Shown piece after piece: positions 50,380 through 59,241 of a DNA stretch of 64,000 nt (the stretch's first letter is position 1; the number at the start of each line of letters is the position of its first letter). Origin of the DNA: Gaiellasilicea sp963731615. GTDB taxonomy: Bacteria > Actinomycetota > Thermoleophilia > Gaiellales > Gaiellaceae. Location of the stretch: NCBI GenBank assembly GCA_963731615.1, contig CAVSWD010000004.1:73160-137159 (forward strand). Reading direction: 5' to 3'. The notes under the pieces were generated by a model that saw nothing but the letters and a program-made list of their open reading frames with translations, was not told the origin of the DNA and did no database searches. The position numbers and the translations under genes are program-made.

Positions 50380-51404
50380 CTCGCCGAGATGGCGGCCTCG
50401 TACGCGGCGACGTAGTCCGCCACCATTCGCTCAGGCGTGAAGCGCTCCTCGACGGCACGGCGCATCACGGCCGGATCGAGCGCGTCTGCTGCGTCGAGCA
50501 CGTCCTCAGACTGACGCCAATCGTCGACGATGATCCCCGTCACCCCGTCGTCGATCACCTCCGGCACGGCGCCCCAGCGAGTCGCGATCACCGGGGTACC
50601 GCACGCCATCGACTCGATCATCACGAGGCCGAACGGTTCCTGCCACGAGATCGGGAAAACGGTCGCGCGGGCGTTCTGGAGCAGCTCGACCTTCTCCCCG
50701 TGCGACACCTCGCCGACGTACTCGCGGTCGCCGCCGAGGTGCGGGCGAACGTGGGCGTCGAAGTACGCTTGCTCGGGTGGCTCGGCGCACTTGCCCGCGA
50801 TCTTCAGCGGCAACCCGGCCTCGAGCGCGATCGTGACCGCACGGTGGGCGCCCTTGTCGGGGCTCATCCGCCCGAGGAAGAGCAGGTAGTCGCCGCGCAC
50901 GGGGTGGTAGGGGTAGAAGGAGAGATCGAGTGCGTTCGGGATGTTCGCGATCCACGGCAGCTGCTGCCGGGGCTCGCGCTGGCTCATCGAGAGCGAGATC
51001 AGCTTCGTCCTCGGGGCCATGCGCACGACCTGCTCGTAGAGATCGCCGGGATGGCCGTCGACCGGCCCGTGCACCGTGTGCACGAGCGGAGTCGGCAGCA
51101 GCGATCCGAGTGAGAGGCCCATCAGGCCGGTGTGGTCGTGAATGACGTCGAAGTCCTCGTGCCGCGCGAAGCAGTTCAGCGCGTGCTGGAGCTCCCAGAA
51201 GGTCTGGCCGATCCGTTCGCTCGGCGCCGTCTCGAAGACAGCCGCGAGCTTGGCGCGCGTACGCGAGTCACCCGAAGCGAAGAGCGTCACGTCGTGGCCC
51301 GCGTCGGCCAGCCCGTCGGCGAGCAACGAGACGATCCACTCGATCCCGCCGTAGCCCGACGGCGGCACGGGAAACCAGACCGGGCTCAGTACGGCGACTT
51401 TCAT
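50376..51404 (-). CDS. GT4-family glycosyltransferase
   Basis: The 342-residue protein is taken from ATG 51404, overlapping the glucosidase stop (ATGA). The GT-B fold is clear: KVAVLSPVWFPVPPSGYGGIEWIVSLLADGL (acceptor-side loop), VIHDHTGLMGLSLG, then FLGRMSPDKGAHRAVTIAL (donor-side start), REYVGEVSHGEKVELLQNA and the donor-binding EPFGLVMIESMACGTPVIATRWGAVPEVI (ExxxxxxxE). Retaining transfer of a nucleotide-activated sugar is expected; glucosyl transfer would fit the adjacent debranching-type enzyme, but the acceptor is unknown. Confidence 0.9.
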   Translation of the reverse strand: MKVAVLSPVWFPVPPSGYGGIEWIVSLLADGLADAGHDVTLFASGDSRTRAKLAAVFETAPSERIGQTFWELQHALNCFARHEDFDVIHDHTGLMGLSLGSLLPTPLVHTVHGPVDGHPGDLYEQVVRMAPRTKLISLSMSQREPRQQLPWIANIPNALDLSFYPYHPVRGDYLLFLGRMSPDKGAHRAVTIALEAGLPLKIAGKCAEPPEQAYFDAHVRPHLGGDREYVGEVSHGEKVELLQNARATVFPISWQEPFGLVMIESMACGTPVIATRWGAVPEVIDDGVTGIIVDDWRQSEDVLDAADALDPAVMRRAVEERFTPERMVADYVAAYEAAISAR

Positions 51405-53473
51405 GCTTCCTCCACTTCGACTTTCCCATCGCGGGCTCTGACGTTCCACGAACGACCGTACGCGCGGACGCCGTTCAGGCGCAACGATCCCGCCCATGCC
51501 GGAAGCTCGATCGGCGCGACTGCCCGTAACTCGCGGGAGCTCGGATCGGGCTCGAGACCGAGTAGAAGCCGCAGCAGCAGCACCGGCGTCCCGGCAGCCC
51601 AGGCCTGCGGACGCGCCGCGGTCGGGTAGGCGATCGGGAACCGCGTCTCGGCCCGGTCGAAGCCGGCAAAGACCTCGGGCAGCGACCAGCCGAACCAGCG
51701 CGCGGCCTCGATCAGAGCCTCACCGATCTGCCAGGCCTCGGTCCAGCGGCCGGAACGGGCGAGCCCCCACGCGGCGATCGAGGAATCATGCGGCCACACC
51801 GTGCCCGCGTGGTAGCTGAGCGGGTTGTACGCGGCGTCTCCCGTCGAGAGCGTCCGGACCCCCCAACCCGACCAGAGCGCATCCCCCAGCAAGCTATTCG
51901 CGACAGCGTCGATCCGTTCCGGCGGCACGATCCGACTCCAGAGCAGGTGGCCGATGTTCGAGCAGAGCGAGTCGACGGGTCTCTTGTCGGCGTCGAGCGC
52001 CAGCGCGTAGAAGCCGCCTCGCTCCTCGACCCAGAACGCGGCCTCGAACCGCTGCTGCAGCTCCGCAGCCTCGCGGTCGAGCCGTTCAGCAAGCTCGGTA
52101 TCGAGCCACACCTCACGGGCAAGCTCTGCCATTCCCCGCTTCGCGTCGTAGACGTATCCCTGCACCTCGGCGGGTGCGATCGGCGTCCGGGCGAACGTAC
52201 CGTCGTGAAAGCGCTGCGAGTCGCCCGAGTCCTTCCACGACTGATTCTCGAGCCCACGCTCGGTTCGCCGCTCGTACTCGACGAAGCCGTCGCCGTCGCG
52301 GTCACCCCACCGGTCGATCCACTCGAGCGCGGCAAGCGCCGCCGGCTTCAACCGCTCGACCGGCTCGGGGTCGCCGGTCCAGCGCCACACCTCCGCGAGC
52401 AGGACGAGGAAGAGGGGCGTCGCGTCGACACTGCCGTAGTAGGTCCCGAACCACGTCTCCGCGGCACGGCCACGGCGCAGCTCGTGGATGATCTTGCCCG
52501 GCTCCGCATCGATCGTCGGATCCTCCTCGCGCGCCTGCAACACGGCGAGCGCGTCGAGTGAGGCGAGTGCGAGCTCCGGTCCGAGCAGCATCGACTGGAG
52601 GGACGTGATGATCGTGTCGCGGCCGAAGACGGTCATGAACCACGGCATCCCGGCCGCCGGCAGCATCCCCAACCCGTCGCCACCGCGCATCCGGAGCGCG
52701 GCCAGATCGGCGACGGACTGCTCGAACGCGTGGTGGAGCGAGTCGCGGCTCGTCCGGAGCTGCGGCACCTGCATGTGCCAGGCCGAAAGCGAGGCCTGCA
52801 CATGCTCCCGGCCGCGGCCGAAGCGCCTCTTGACCGTCACCGGAGCGGCCTCGACGCCGTCCAGGGAGGCAACGATGTCGACGCGGAGATCCCAATGCTT
52901 CCCCGGCTTCAGCTCGATCGGGAAGCGGATCGTTCGTCCTTCGACCTCGCCGGCCTGTGTGAAGATCACTTGTGTTCGCGCGCGCCCGGTGCCGTTCTCC
53001 TCGAGGACGAGCTGCTTGCGGGCCGCGTCCAGGCGAACGGTCGCAGGCGCAGGTAGCGGCCTGGCGTGGTCGGGGTTCCCAAGCGCGAAATCGTGCTCCT
53101 TCACCGAGATGATGTCCGCGAAGTCGGTGGCAATCTCGAGCTCGACGGTGAAGCTGAGCGGCTGGCCGCCTTCGTTTCGGATCCGCACGTGATCCTGCAT
53201 CCCGTCCCCGACGAAGCGCTCCCGAACGATCGAGAGCACGTCCTGCGGCAGACCACCTGCGAGCGGATTCCGGAGATAGAAGGCGGCCGAGAAGTACTCC
53301 ACCTTCGCCGATGAGAGGAGCAGCGGCCGCGCCCCGTTGATGCGCAGCTCGAGCTGCGAGAGGAAGCGCGTGTCGTCGGCGAAGAAGCCGCTGGTCATTC
53401 CGTCCAGGTCGCCGATGTCGTCGCAGATGCAGAAGGTCGAGCCTTCCAGGATCGTCATGCCCAACCTGGTCAT
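51401..53473 (-). CDS. Glycogen debranching-type (amylo-alpha-1,6-glucosidase-like) enzyme
   Basis: This 690-residue protein has an N-terminal GDE_N_bis-like beta-sandwich (about 8-230: FCICDDIGDLDGMTSGFFADDTRFLS, the opening seen in this family). An (alpha/alpha)6-barrel follows. Barrel motifs are AAGMPWFMTVFGRDTIITSLQSML, TWFGTYYGSVDATPLFLVLLAEV (substrate-binding YGSVDATPLF), NQSWKDSGDSQRFHDG, GYVYDAKRGMAELA and NPLSYHAGTVWPHDSSIAAWGL (catalytic glutamate or aspartate near). It hydrolyses alpha-glucosidic branch or trehalose-like linkages in the cytoplasm. ATG 53473 overlaps the SDR stop; the gene's own stop overlaps the GT4 start. Confidence 0.88.
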   Translation of the reverse strand: MTRLGMTILEGSTFCICDDIGDLDGMTSGFFADDTRFLSQLELRINGARPLLLSSAKVEYFSAAFYLRNPLAGGLPQDVLSIVRERFVGDGMQDHVRIRNEGGQPLSFTVELEIATDFADIISVKEHDFALGNPDHARPLPAPATVRLDAARKQLVLEENGTGRARTQVIFTQAGEVEGRTIRFPIELKPGKHWDLRVDIVASLDGVEAAPVTVKRRFGRGREHVQASLSAWHMQVPQLRTSRDSLHHAFEQSVADLAALRMRGGDGLGMLPAAGMPWFMTVFGRDTIITSLQSMLLGPELALASLDALAVLQAREEDPTIDAEPGKIIHELRRGRAAETWFGTYYGSVDATPLFLVLLAEVWRWTGDPEPVERLKPAALAALEWIDRWGDRDGDGFVEYERRTERGLENQSWKDSGDSQRFHDGTFARTPIAPAEVQGYVYDAKRGMAELAREVWLDTELAERLDREAAELQQRFEAAFWVEERGGFYALALDADKRPVDSLCSNIGHLLWSRIVPPERIDAVANSLLGDALWSGWGVRTLSTGDAAYNPLSYHAGTVWPHDSSIAAWGLARSGRWTEAWQIGEALIEAARWFGWSLPEVFAGFDRAETRFPIAYPTAARPQAWAAGTPVLLLRLLLGLEPDPSSRELRAVAPIELPAWAGSLRLNGVRAYGRSWNVRARDGKVEVEEA

Positions 53474-54207
53474 GCGTCGCGCAGGATGCGCGCTCCCGAC
53501 GATTGCGCGAGCGCGGTGACGACGAGCTCGTCGACGTTCACGTTCGGCGGGCGCGTGAGCGCGAAGACGACGCAGTCGGCAACGTCCTCCGGCCGCACCG
53601 GGCCGCCGAGCGCGACACCGGCGTAGACCGCGCCCGCCTTCTCCTCGTCGCCGCGGAAGCGCACCTTCGAGAAGTCGGTCTCGACGAGGCCGGGCGCGAC
53701 GTTCGTGATCCGGATCGGCCTCCCGAGCAGGTCCTCCCGCAGCGCCTGCGTGAAGCCGTGGACGGCGAACTTGGAGGTGACGTAGAGCGACCCGTTCGGG
53801 TACGCCGCCTTCCCGGCGACCGAGCCCATGTTGACGATGTGCCCGCCGTCGCGGATGTGTGGCAGGCAGAGCCGTGTCATCCGGATCAGGCCGTGGACGT
53901 TCGTCTCCAGCACAACCTCCTCGTCCGCCTCGGTCGAGTCGTCGAAGGGGTCGCGGCCGAGTGCAAGGCCGGCGTTGTTGACGATGATGTCGAGACCGCC
54001 GAGCGCCTCGACCGCGGCGGCGACGAACCGCTCGCAGCTCGCCTGGTCGGTGACGTCGAGCTCGAGAGCGACAGCCGTCTCGAGCTGGTCGACCCGCCGC
54101 GCGCCGCCCGCCACCTGCACGCCCTCGAGCTGCAGCGCCCGCGCGATCGCCGCACCGATACCGCTCGACGCTCCGGTGACGATCGCGGTCTTTCCGGCCA
54201 GCCTCAT
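53470..54207 (-). CDS. Short-chain dehydrogenase/reductase (YdfG-like)
   Basis: This 245-residue classical SDR starts at ATG 54207. It has the TGxxxGxG motif TGASSGIGAAIA (residues 11-22), D-V-T after strand 3, NNAG (LDIIVNNAGLAL), the catalytic Ser in VNMGSVAGKAAYPNG and YVTSKFAVHGF (YxxxK). The closest named relatives reduce 3-hydroxy acids or serine with NADP (YdfG), but the substrate is not certain. It heads a four-gene overlapping minus-strand operon and diverges from the sugar ABC transporter operon. Confidence 0.9.
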   Translation of the reverse strand: MRLAGKTAIVTGASSGIGAAIARALQLEGVQVAGGARRVDQLETAVALELDVTDQASCERFVAAAVEALGGLDIIVNNAGLALGRDPFDDSTEADEEVVLETNVHGLIRMTRLCLPHIRDGGHIVNMGSVAGKAAYPNGSLYVTSKFAVHGFTQALREDLLGRPIRITNVAPGLVETDFSKVRFRGDEEKAGAVYAGVALGGPVRPEDVADCVVFALTRPPNVNVDELVVTALAQSSGARILRDA

Positions 54208-54296
54208 CGCGCGAGCTTAGTCAGGCCGGTCGGGAACCCGCACCTGCACTCACTATCGCAGCGTCGGGCTAACCAGCCGTTTATGATCGCCGGACC

Positions 54297-55520
54297 GTGG
54301 CCGGAGTGACGTTCCAGGGGGTTTCCAAGATCTATCCGGACGGAACGCGCGCCGTCAACGACCTCAACCTGGGCGTCGAGGACGGCGAGTTCATGGTGCT
54401 GGTCGGCCCCTCCGGCTGCGGCAAGACGACCGCGCTGCGCATGGTCGCGGGCCTCGAGAACATCTCCGAGGGCCAGCTCAGGATCGGCGACAGGGTCGTG
54501 AACCACGTGCCGCCGCGCGATCGCGACATCGCAATGGTCTTCCAGAGTTACGCGCTCTATCCGCATCTGTCCGTCTACGACAACATCGCCTTCGGCCTGA
54601 AGCTGAAGAAGATGCCGAAGCAGGAGATCGACAAGCGCGTGCAGGAGGCGTCGCGCGTGCTCGGGCTCGAAGCCTTCCTCGACAAGAAACCGCGCGCGCT
54701 CTCCGGCGGCCAGCGCCAGCGGGTCGCGATGGGCCGCGCGATCGTGCGGGAGCCCGCCGCCTTCCTGATGGACGAGCCCCTCTCCAACCTGGACGCGAAG
54801 CTGCGCGTGCAGATGCGGGCGGAGATCGCGAGGCTCCAGGGCGACCTGGGGACGACGACGGTTTACGTCACCCACGACCAGGTCGAGGCGATGACCATGG
54901 GTGACCGCGTGGCGGTGATGCGTAAGGGCGAGCTGCAGCAGGTGGCGGCGCCGCAGGAGCTCTACGACCGGCCGCTCAACCTCTTCGTCGGCGGTTTCAT
55001 CGGCAGTCCCGCGATGAACCTCCTCGAGGCCACCCTCGAGCAGGCGAACGGCGGACTCACGGCCGTCGCGGGCAGCCAGCGGATCTCGCTCGGCGAGGAG
55101 ACGCTGTCGACCCGGCCCGCGCTCAAGGACTTCGCCGGCCGTTCGGTCATCCTCGGCATCCGGCCGGAAGACCTCGAGGACTCCGAGCTCGCCGCCGAAT
55201 CGTCGCCCGACCGCATGCTGGTAGGCGAAGTCCAGCTGACGGAGGCGCTCGGCTCCGAGGTCATGGTTCACGTCGGCATCGACGCGCGCCCCGCGGTCAC
55301 CGACGAGGTACGCGAGCTGCAGAAAGACGCGGGCACGGAAGGGCTGGGCACCCCCACCCAGGATGAAGGCACCGGCGCCACGATGGTCGGCCGCTTCGGC
55401 GCGCGCTCGAAGGCGCGCAAGGGTGAGCAGATCCGTGTCGCCGTCGACACACGCGCGCTGCACTTTTTCGACACGGAGACCGGACTCGGCATCTATGACG
55501 CAACGAAAGGACACGCATGA
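54297..55520 (+). CDS. Sugar ABC transporter ATP-binding protein (UgpC/MsmK type)
   Basis: This 407-residue protein starts at GTG 54297. The nucleotide-binding domain shows Walker A GPSGCGKTTAL (39-49), the Q-loop MVFQSYALYPH, the signature LSGGQRQRVAMGRA, Walker B AAFLMDEPLSNLD and the H-loop VYVTHDQVEAM. The last 170 residues form the MOI/TOBE regulatory domain (VILGIRPEDLEDSE, VHVGIDARPA), with an unusual acidic Gly/Thr insertion. It energises import of a carbohydrate by the binding protein and permeases that follow. The stop overlaps the binding-protein start (ATGA). Confidence 0.93.
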   Translation: MAGVTFQGVSKIYPDGTRAVNDLNLGVEDGEFMVLVGPSGCGKTTALRMVAGLENISEGQLRIGDRVVNHVPPRDRDIAMVFQSYALYPHLSVYDNIAFGLKLKKMPKQEIDKRVQEASRVLGLEAFLDKKPRALSGGQRQRVAMGRAIVREPAAFLMDEPLSNLDAKLRVQMRAEIARLQGDLGTTTVYVTHDQVEAMTMGDRVAVMRKGELQQVAAPQELYDRPLNLFVGGFIGSPAMNLLEATLEQANGGLTAVAGSQRISLGEETLSTRPALKDFAGRSVILGIRPEDLEDSELAAESSPDRMLVGEVQLTEALGSEVMVHVGIDARPAVTDEVRELQKDAGTEGLGTPTQDEGTGATMVGRFGARSKARKGEQIRVAVDTRALHFFDTETGLGIYDATKGHA

Positions 55521-56838
55521 AGCGCCAGCGCATGACGCTCCTCGGATTGATGCTCGCCCTCCTGCTCCTCGTCGGAGCATGTGGCGGTGACGACGACGAG
55601 ACAACCGGAACAACGACAGCGGCGAGGCCGCCGCGGAGGCGGTCTCCGGATCGATCTCCGTGATCGGGGTCTGGACCGGCCCCGAGCAGGCGTCGTTCCA
55701 GGCCGTGATCAACGGGTTCAAGGAGAAGAACCCGGACGCAGAGGTCAAGTACACGTCCGGCGGCGACAACATCGTCACCGTCCTCTCGACCGCCGTCGAG
55801 GGCGGCAACCCGCCCGACATCGCCACCGTCGCCCAGCCCGGCACGATGGCCGACTTCGTGTCGCGGGACGCGCTGAAGCCGCTCGACTTCGCCCAGGACG
55901 CGGTGCAGGAGAACTTCGGCGAATCGATCGTCGAGACGGGCAGCGTCGACGGCACGCTCTACGGCCTGCTCTTCAAGGCGGCCAACAAGTCGACCATCTG
56001 GTACAACGTCGCGTCGTTCGCCGACGCCGGGGTCGAGGCACCCGAGACCTGGGACGACCTCCTCGCGAGCGCGGACACGCTCAACCAGTCCGGCGTCCCG
56101 GCCTACTCGATCGGCGGCGCGGACGGCTGGACGCTCACCGACCTTTTCGAGAACATCTACCTCCGCACCGCCGGTGCCGAGACCTACGACCAGCTCGCCA
56201 AGCACGAGATCCCGTGGACCGACCAGTCGGTCAAGGACGCCCTCGCGGAGATGGCGAAGATCGTCGGCGACACCGAGAACATCGCCGGCGGCAAGGCGGG
56301 CGCCCTGCAGACCGACTTCCCGACTTCGGTCTCGAACGTCTTCTCGGCGAGCCCCAAGGCCGCGATGGTGATCGAAGGCGACTTCGTCCCCGGCGTCGCG
56401 GGCGACAAGAACCCGCTGGAGCCGGAGGAAGGGTTCAACATCTTCCCGTTCCCGTCGATCGGCGGCTCGGAGCCAGCGGTCGTCGGCGCCGGCGACCTCG
56501 TCGTCATGTTCAAGGACAATCCCGTCGCAAGGGCGTTCATCGAGTACCTGACGACGCCGGAGGCCTCGGAGATCTGGGCCAAGCGCGGCGGCTTCTCGTC
56601 GCCGAACAAGAACATCGACTCGAGCATCTACCCGGACCCGATCCAGGAGACGACGGCGGGCGCGCTCGGCGAGGCGGAGGTCTTCCGCTTCGACCTCTCC
56701 GACCTGCAGCCGTCGGCCTTCGGCGGCACCGTCGGCCAGGGGCTCTTCAAGCTGTTCCAGGACTTCGTCGAGAACCCGACGGACATCGACGGAATCACCA
56801 CCAAGATGGAGGCCGCGGCGGCAGCGGCGTACGGCTAG
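55517..56838 (+). CDS. Extracellular sugar-binding lipoprotein, frameshifted near 55610
   Basis: ATG 55517 opens a lipoprotein signal peptide with lipobox LVGAC (acylated C22) and an acidic linker GGDDDETTG. One base is missing around 55600-55622; adding it joins the linker to EAAAEAVSGSISVIGVWTGPEQASFQAVINGFKEKNPD and the complete type 1 solute-binding domain. That domain continues with YTSGGDNIVTVLSTAVEGGNPPDIATVAQPG, LYGLLFKAANKSTIWYNVASF and VIEGDFVPGVAGDKNP, and ends at TAG 56838. The corrected length is about 440 residues, usual for the family. It delivers an unknown carbohydrate (oligosaccharide-type pattern) to the importer. Confidence 0.88.
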
Positions 56839-56843
56839 ACCCA

Positions 56844-58355
56844 ATGCACGGCGGTTCGAGCATCGCGGGGGAGCCACCTGTCGTGGCTCCCCCGCCCGAC
56901 CACTACCCCGATCAGGAGCCCGGGAGCTGGCGTAAATACGCGCTCGCGGCCGGCTTCCTCGCACCCGCCGCGTTCTTCCTGCTGATCTGGGTCGTCTATC
57001 CGGCGGTCTCGACGATCTATCGCAGCTTCTTCGACGCCAGCGGCGACGAGTTCGTCTGGTTCGACAACTACACGAACCTGTTCACGAACGACCGCACCCT
57101 CAACGCGATCAAGAACAACTTCCTCTGGCTCCTGATCGTGCCCGCGTTCGTGACCTCGATCGGGCTCATCTTCGCCGTCCTCACCGAGCGGGTGCGGTGG
57201 TCGGTTGCGTTCAAGACGGCCGTCTTCATGCCGATGGCGATCTCGGCGTTCGCGGCCGCCGTCATCTGGCGCGTCATGGATCAGAAGGATCCGGAGATCG
57301 GCGCCGTGAACGCGTTCATCCAGGTCGGCTACGACTACGTGAGCCCGCCCGGAGTCCTCGCCGACGCGAGGCCGGCGACCGCCGACCTCGCCGCCGACCT
57401 CGGACGGAGGGCTCGAGCTGAAGGACACCGTTCCCACCGGCAGCGTCGCCCTCATGGGCCTGACCGGAATACCGCCCGGCCGAAGTCCCCCGGGACGCCG
57501 TCCAGGCCGTCACGCCGGAGCCGCTCCAGGGCGGCATCAACGGCGTCGTCTGGAGAGACTTCAGCCCCGGCGGCGGCACTCCCGGCGAGGTCGAGCCGGA
57601 AGAGCTCGGCATCCCCGGCGTAACGGTCGAGCTGCTCGACGCTAACGGCGACGAGACGAGAGTGCGACTCGACCGCCGACGACGGCACCTTCGAGTTCGC
57701 CGAGCTCGAGCAGGGCCAGTATCGGGTCGCAATCGGCGCCGACACATTCGCAGAGCCGTTCCAGGGCGTCTCCTGGCTCGGCGAGAAGCTGATCACGCCC
57801 TCGATCATGTTCGCGTACATCTGGATCTGGGCCGGGTTCGCGATGGTCGTGATCGCGGCCGGGCTGGCGGCGATCTCGCGCGAGACGCTCGAGGCTGCGC
57901 GCACCGACGGCGCCACCGAGTGGCAGGTCTTCAGGCGCGTGACAGTGCCGCAGCTCTGGCCGGTGCTGACGGTCGTCTTCATCACGATGCTGATCAACGT
58001 CCTCAAGGTCTTCGACATCGTGATCGCGCTCGCTCCGGGCTCGGTTCAGGACGACGCCAACGTGATCGCGCTCGACATGTGGCGCACCTCCTTCGGCGGC
58101 ATCAGCGACTTCGGCTACGGCTCCGCGATCGCCGTCTTCCTGTTCCTCCTCGTGATCCCGATCCTGCTCCTGAACATCCGGACGTTCCGGAGGGAGACGG
58201 TCTCCCGGCAACAAGGCGCTCCTGATACGCGATCCGCGGCGCATCGCCGCGTCCTCAGTCGCCCCGGGCCAACCGGCCCGAGCGCTCCCTGCGTCCTTGC
58301 GCTGCTTGCGGCTCCCGCATCAGGAGCGCGAAACCGTTACCGGGAGACCCACTAG
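56844..58355 (+). CDS. Sugar ABC transporter permease with inserted Cna-B-like domain; several frameshifts
   Basis: ATG 56844 begins a MalF-type permease: a helix (YALAAGFLAPAAFFLLIWVVYPAVSTIYRSFFD), then NLFTNDRTLNAIKNNFLWLL, FAVLTERVRW and FKTAVFMPMAISAFAAAVIWRVM. The second half has LGEKLITPSIMFAYIWIWAGFAMVVIAAGLAAI and the EAA loop EAARTDGATEWQVFRRVTVPQ. Between them about 140 residues form an extra extracytoplasmic domain, readable only across three +1 shifts (near 57405, 57475 and 57665). It includes GVVWRDFSPGGG, PGVTVELLDANGDET and DDGTFEFAELEQGQYRVAI, a Cna-B/SdrD-like fold. The three shifts sum to zero, so both ends share one frame. The C-terminus is replaced by a palindromic element (58199-58349), adding about 45 unusual residues. 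Confidence 0.78.
58199..58349. repeat. Nested palindromic (BIME/MITE-like) element at the end of the permease gene
   Basis: A 151-bp element is bounded by GGTCTCCCGG (58199-58208) and its exact complement CCGGGAGACC (58340-58349). Inside are GCGCTCCTGAT (58216-58226) and its exact complement (58319-58329). Two further hairpins lie in the middle: CGCGGCG-CAT-CGCCGCG (58235-58251) and CGGGCC-AACC-GGCCCG (58265-58280). The whole folds into a long multi-branched stem. It lacks an encoded protein of its own. No second copy was found in this window. Confidence 0.7.
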
Positions 58356-59236
58356 TGGCGACAGTCGCCGACGAGCTCCCGCGCGAGGACGAGACGACCG
58401 CTCAGCGGATCCTGCGCGGCTTGGCGCGAGCGCCTGTGCACATCATCCTGATCGTCGTCGGCGTCTTCTGGCTCGTACCGACGCTCGGGCTCTTCCTCAC
58501 CTCGCTGCTCGACCCGTCCCAGTTCACCGAGCAGGGCTGGTGGAACATCATCTCCGAGCCGAGCCTGGCCACCCTCGACAACTACGACCAGGTCTTCAAT
58601 ACGGAGGCGATCACCTCCGCGCTCTGGACGACCGTGCTGATCTCGGTCGGTGGCACGATTCTTCCGATCTTCGTCGCCTCCATGGCCGGCTACGCATTCG
58701 CATGGCTCGAGTTCCCCGGGCGGGACTGGCTCTTCATCGGGGTGATCGCGATGCTCGTCGTCCCGATCCAGATGGCGCTGATCCCGATCTTCTCGCTCTA
58801 CTCCGACGTCGGCCTCTTCGACACGGTGCTCGGCCTGATCCTCTTCCATACGGCCTTCGGGCTGCCGTTCGCAATCTTCCTCTTACGCAACTTCTTCATC
58901 GGGATCCCGCGAGACCTGATGGAGGCGGCGCGGATCGACGGCGCGTCCGAGATCCGGATCTTCCTGCGCGTGGTCCTCCCGCTCGGCCTCCCGGCGATCG
59001 CCTCGCTCGCGATCTTCCAGTTCCTCTGGACGTGGAACGACCTGCTCGTGGCGCTCACGTTCGGCCGCGAGACGCAGCCGATCACGGTCGCGATCTTCAC
59101 GCAGCTGCGCCAGTTCGGCTCCAACATCGAGCTGATCGCCCCGGCCGCGTTCGTCTCGCTCGCCCTGCCGCTCGCCGTCTTCTTCGCGTTCCAGCGGTAC
59201 TTCGTCCAGGGCCTCCTCGCCGGCTCGGTTAAATAG
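58355..59236 (+). CDS. Sugar ABC transporter permease (MalG type)
   Basis: This 293-residue protein starts at GTG 58355, sharing one base with the TAG of the first permease. Six helices are predicted. The first loop contains DPSQFTEQGWWNIISEPSLATLDNYDQVF; the conserved cytoplasmic EAA loop is IPRDLMEAARIDGASEIRIFLRVVLPLGLPAIASL, which docks onto the ATP-binding subunit. The C-terminus (QRYFVQGLLAGSVK) is the usual MalG ending. It forms the membrane channel with the preceding permease. Confidence 0.93.
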   Translation: MATVADELPREDETTAQRILRGLARAPVHIILIVVGVFWLVPTLGLFLTSLLDPSQFTEQGWWNIISEPSLATLDNYDQVFNTEAITSALWTTVLISVGGTILPIFVASMAGYAFAWLEFPGRDWLFIGVIAMLVVPIQMALIPIFSLYSDVGLFDTVLGLILFHTAFGLPFAIFLLRNFFIGIPRDLMEAARIDGASEIRIFLRVVLPLGLPAIASLAIFQFLWTWNDLLVALTFGRETQPITVAIFTQLRQFGSNIELIAPAAFVSLALPLAVFFAFQRYFVQGLLAGSVK

Positions 59237-59241
59237 GTCGC

